44,720 nt of DNA from Acanthaster planci (taxonomy: Eukaryota; Echinodermata; Asteroidea; Valvatida; Acanthasteridae): positions 1,561,056 to 1,605,775 of the forward strand of contig NW_019091486.1 in assembly GCF_001949145.1 (NCBI RefSeq). Direction: 5' to 3'. Of the stretch, positions 41,077-44,720 are shown piece by piece; positions within the stretch are counted from its first letter, which is position 1, and each line of letters starts with the position of its first letter. The notes under the pieces were generated by a model. It saw only the letters and a list, made by a program, of their open reading frames with translations, did not search any database and was not told where the DNA came from. Made by a program: the position numbers and the translations under genes.

Positions 41077-42740
41077 GTAAGTTGTAGTTTGCTGTTCTAG
41101 TATCACCTAATATAATTTCCCTTAGGATGACCTTTCTTCATGCCTTGATTCTGAATTTTTTGCATTGAATGAGGGTCAGTTTGTGGGAAACAAAATTAAG
41201 GGGGGGAATTACACTCATGAGCTGAAACAAAATGATGCAAAGTATTGTCTTGTTCTGAATTAACTTAAAAGTTCCATAATTTAAGAAAAATTTCAATTAT
41301 TTTTGTAGTCGAAGGTGCACCAGGGTATTGAATCCGCATAAAGGTCCTCCTTAAAGTTCCCCATTTGTCCTGTATGTATTAAAGGTAGGGTAGGCTTGGG
41401 TGGCATTGCATTTTTCAATGCCGCGGTATCCATGAAAAAAATACCACAGTATTTACTAATACCGTGGTTGCAGAAGGCAATGACGTCATCAAAAGCAGCG
41501 GCAATGCTGACATTCAATGGCACACCACAAACAACACTAGGGGCCAGCATAAAGGGTTTTTAATGTCACAAAGCCCCCTAAACTTAATAACTCTTATAAT
41601 TTATCTGTCCATTTGATGTCAAATAAATATTATTTATGTTAAAGAAGAATAAAACCAAACAGCGTTTTAAATACCACTTCATTGTTCTGTGATTCCCATC
41701 TGTGTAGTCACTTGTATGGTGTGAAAATCTACATGTGTACTAGAGTCAAGTTGGTACTCACTGAGTGCGTTATTGTAATGATTACGTGCCGGTTACCAGT
41801 GGCTGCTCCTGTTAGCTGTGCCCTAACACTGCCTGTGTGCAATAGTAAGATGGCTTCCAGAAAACTCTGCGGCGCAGCCGGCATTGCAAGTACAGTCGAC
41901 TCTCATTATTACAAAATCAGTTATAACGAAATTCCGATTATAACAAACACAAATCTGGGGTCCTGGCCAAAACATGCATATTTCTATTGGGAGAAAATCT
42001 GTTACAGTGAAATCACATTGTACGAAATTCTTGTTACAACGAAAGGTTTTTGTGACTCCATTGCCTGAAAAACCATTGTTGACGACCCATTTATAAAGCA
42101 TTTGCAATTCATGGTGGTGAAAGCACATGCGCTGTGCACCACACTGGTTCCCGCCGTGCCTAACAGTTGCCAACGAAGGCATGATGGGAATGCGGCAACC
42201 GGTCAATGTACACTTTTTGCCAAAAAGGTTCGTACGTTCCACTACCTTGAATGCAGTTCTATAGTTGCAAGTCGAAAAAACACTGCCGTCACAATTCTTC
42301 TGCAGGTTCATTCACAACAATTGATCTCATGTCTATATTTGTGTTTTCTGTGTCCATAAATTCAACTTGAGGTTGTACTGCTTGTACTCAAGCGAGTGCA
42401 TTTCCACAAAATTTCTAGCCACAGCATGAGGCTTATCACCCATCCCTCCAGATGCATCGCGCACGCTTACAACGCGATATACAGGCATCATTTGCCAGTT
42501 TCCTGTTGTCACGACACGCCTAGTGCACAATTAAAAATCAGTGATATTTTACATTGATTACACAAACGGCAAAATGAAAATTCCCACCTCATTTCCGATA
42601 AAAAAATGCCCCAAATAAGTTCGCTTCACTATTCTTGCAACTCAAAGAGTCCAACTAATTGCCCAACACTGAGTTATTCATATTGCTGCAAAAAGATCTA
42701 GCATACCTTCCAATGAGACTGTGTTTTCATGACGTACATT
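41077..42740. other. XPC: XPC intron 4, first part
   Basis: No host exon is recognised. The interval includes TGACGTCA at about 41483 and, from 41893, a pogo-like MITE fragment. Unresolved AT-rich sequence makes up the rest. Confidence 0.45.
41893..42065. mobile_element. pogo-like MITE fragment, second family
   Basis: Begins after TA with CAGTCGACTCTCATTATTAC, followed by AGTTATAACGAAATTCCGAT and later TGTTACAGTGAAATCAC and TTGTTACAACGAAA. Repeated ATAACGAAAT words are typical of pogo/Tigger-type ends. The opposite terminal repeat was not found, so the right limit is approximate and the piece is probably truncated. Confidence 0.5.
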
Positions 42741-42757
42741 TGGAAAGACACAGCTAT

Positions 42758-42830
42758 CCAATCACAATATTCCTTCATGACGTCATGCTTCCTCAGTGAC
42801 CATCTCACTCGCGGGCGGTCGCGCCGCGCC
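42758..42830 (+). promoter_or_regulatory. Candidate promoter of the nested gene: CCAAT, CRE, GC-rich block
   Basis: CCAAT at 42758-42762, the full CRE palindrome TGACGTCA at 42778-42785 (ATF/CREB family site), and a GC-rich block with GGGCGG at about 42813-42818 and GCGCCGCGCC after it. All lie within 115 bp of the ATG at 42871. The spacing is that of a TATA-less metazoan promoter. No transcription start is proven. Confidence 0.5.
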
Positions 42831-42870
42831 GCAGTGGGCGAGTGAATATGGACTATCGATCAATCTTGTC

Positions 42871-43444
42871 ATGCAGGCTGATGCAGCTAAGGACAGACGG
42901 AAAATTAGATATAAATGTCTCTCTGTGACAAAATTTGTGTTGGAAAGACCACTTACATGGATAAGGGCTTTAGTTGATGAGCCTTCACACTCTTGCAGGT
43001 ACATCCAGGCCTACATGTGCATGCAGTTCAGTTACTGTTAGTTTAGTCGTCATCCATGGCAATTGAAAGTCTTTTAAAAATCCCTGGATCGATAGTCGAA
43101 ACTTTCACACATATTTGTTTTTTTAAATTTCACATGCACATTAAACATGTTGTCCTATAAGAGTGAAGTTTATTATTTTAAACACATCACAAGGTATTTG
43201 ATTAATCATAACCGAGAGATCTTTTTGATCAACCACGTTGTCCTCAATTTATTCCAGACTAACTGAAATACAAGCAGTGACAAGTGAAGGATTGGATTTT
43301 TGCATCTCTTTTCGTGTGATTGGAACAAATGTGAGAACAATAAAAAAGATCGTTGATTGCTGTGGATTTCGAATGGATGCAGATTTATGGAATCATTTTA
43401 TAGTTTATAACACACACTCCTGGCTTCGGTTAGATAAATTTTGA
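42871..43444 (+). CDS. Candidate nested two-exon gene of unknown function
   Basis: Predicted spliced CDS: exon 1 42871-42998 and exon 2 43258-43444, with intron 42999-43257 (GT-AG; donor TGCAG/GTACAT, acceptor TTTATTCCAG/ACT). The AG of exon 1 plus the A of exon 2 form an Arg codon, and the frame stays open to TGA at 43442. The product is 104 residues: a basic start (KDRRKIRYKC), a middle with TWIRALVDEPSHSC, then RVIGTNVRTIKKIVDCCGF and NTHSWLRLDKF. It has six cysteines, no signal peptide and no clear membrane segment. I do not recognise the family. A uORF ATG at 42848 is out of frame. It could also be a fragment of a longer gene or a repeat-borne frame. Confidence 0.4.
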
Positions 43445-43537
43445 CACAATACTTGTACATACTTTATACGAAGGACAAAAAAGACCTGAAGAGAACACAA
43501 GGCTAACACAAGCAGCATTCGCATTTTCTGATCCTCC

Positions 43538-43559
43538 AATAAAATCCTCGGAAAATAAA
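43538..43559 (+). terminator. Two poly(A) signals after the nested gene
   Basis: AATAAA at 43538-43543 and at 43554-43559, about 95-115 bp after the stop codon at 43442-43444. Usable as the 3' end of the candidate nested gene. Such hexamers are common in AT-rich DNA, so this is supportive only. Confidence 0.4.
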
Positions 43560-44720
43560 GTCCAGTGCGGACAGAGAAGACACGCTAATTTTTAATTTCC
43601 AAGCTGTTAGGCTGTGATATGTGCCGGTGAGCAATACAACAAGCACTGTCTGCAAGCTATTCCAAAACCACAAGCTCAATGGCTGCAATAGCAAAACAAA
43701 TCTATTTTGACTGGTGGGTTGATGGCTGTAAGCTGAAGTATCACGTTATGTCTTAGCTTCCAGCAAAAGAGACAATACAAACACGATCCTGGGTAACTGA
43801 AACCACAAAGTAGGCAGTCACTGTTATGGATATAATTGTCTGCTTTCATCTTAAGAGGGTTGTGGGAACATTCTGAACAAATTAGCCAGAATACCGCAGT
43901 ATTGAAATTCAATACCAAATTAGCCGATATTCTGGTATTCATTGATTATTAGTCGGTATTGTTCAGTATTAAAAAAAATGCAGTATTCAGTAATTTGGAC
44001 ATGGGTGATTTGTATTGATAGATCTAATAGGAAACATTGACTCACTGACGTGTTAAACTTTTGTGTTCACGGATGCCCACAAAAAGCAAAAAAATGATTT
44101 TTCAACCACCTGGGACTTATCTTGAACAGGGAAATGGTAATGCATATCACTGAATTTGTCACAGCACCCTCTTGCAAAATCACCTGATATGATTCTTACA
44201 TGGGCTGTTTTCAGTTTGTCCATGAATGGTTTGAATCTTCATCAGGGATAGGAGTGAACAAGGTCCCATGTAACATGATGCTGTAGCATTTTCTGCACAA
44301 TCACTTGAATTATTTGCATTTATTTCTTTTAGTGAATTTAGCATTCAGAATCTTCATTTTTAACTCTGATAACTTTTTCATTTCCTGTATATATCCTGTT
44401 GGCCATTTCTTAGACACATTACTCACTGCATTTTCCTTGTAAGAGTACACCCACCCAGTGTCTGGTACAGTGTATATTGCTTCCGCCTATTTGACCTTGT
44501 TAGCCCAGAGGCTTCAGCATGCTTCATTTAAGTTTGTACTATCATCCACCAAGGACTTTGTTTTAAGGTGAAATTATTCATTCACAGTCATTGTTCTAAG
44601 AATCCATCTACGACATGTGACTTAGACTTTCCTTTCTTAAGTTCTGTGACTTTAACTACATTCTGGTTCTAACTGTATATAAGTCCTGCATCATTGTACA
44701 GCTCCTCAGTATTCAGTATT
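43560..44720. other. XPC: No gene recognised; continuing XPC intron
   Basis: AT-rich sequence. A patch at about 43885-43990 has repeated CAGTATT/AATACTG and GATATTCTGGTATT words, and CAGTATTCAGTATT recurs at the very end (44707-44720). No XPC exon was found here, so the gene continues past the window. Confidence 0.45.

Noticed and set aside
42796-42870. Non-ATG N-terminal extension of the nested gene
   Set aside because: Would start at GTG, overlaps the GC-rich promoter-like block, and the first in-frame ATG is at 42871.
42810-43030. This stretch as the next XPC exon
   Set aside because: It lacks the expected LKRHLLK...AIYP pattern and its phase does not fit the two bases left by the exon ending at 41076.

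Overview
This is metazoan nuclear DNA. It has GT-AG introns with in-phase exons, long introns, and many DIRS tyrosine-recombinase retrotransposon remnants. It also holds a Gypsy LTR element, an L2/CR1-like LINE, and several non-autonomous DNA transposon families. This mix and the AT-leaning base composition suggest an aquatic invertebrate, possibly a deuterostome. The species cannot be fixed from the sequence alone.

The host gene recognised with confidence is XPC/Rad4, the DNA-damage sensor of nucleotide excision repair, on the + strand. Four consecutive internal exons are visible: 15194-15584, 17428-17571, 27501-27656 and 41019-41076. They encode the basic/serine-rich linker, the second half of the transglutaminase-like domain and the start of BHD1. 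All junctions keep frame. The earlier exons (before 15194) were not found here. The next exon (rest of BHD1) appears to lie beyond 44720. Introns of about 1.8, 9.9, 13.4 and more than 3.6 kb are largely transposon sequence.

Layout: 1-1868, DIRS fragment (Gag plus RT thumb). 2251-3278, a roughly 1 kb unit bounded by a 30-bp direct repeat. 4084-7642, a DIRS element with inverted terminal repeats and an internal complementary region, but no recognisable reverse transcriptase. 7735-9300, a second DIRS fragment split by a piggyBac-type MITE. 9331-9770, a palindrome with a minisatellite core. 10240-10676, a dead Gypsy gag (minus strand). 12311-12424, a 38-bp minisatellite. 13015-14306, two more MITEs, one holding a 277-base assembly gap. 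15194 onward, the XPC exons. XPC intron 2 holds a DIRS Gag-RT copy (19030-21650), a palindromic element (21961-22323), another DIRS copy (22600-25140) and a LINE (25145-27250, minus). XPC intron 3 holds a foldback element (28551-28889), a truncated Gypsy element (30600-34500, minus), a fifth MITE, two DIRS fragments in opposite orientations, and a Tigger/pogo-like MITE.

The most interesting candidate for something new is a possible nested two-exon gene at 42871-43444, inside the last visible XPC intron. It has a CCAAT box, a CRE palindrome and GC-rich DNA upstream, an in-frame GT-AG intron and two poly(A) signals downstream. Its 104-residue predicted protein is not one I recognise. The best-supported mobile-DNA result is a MITE family of five copies, each flanked by TTAA. 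At one copy, removing the insert with one TTAA gives back an open DIRS reading frame.
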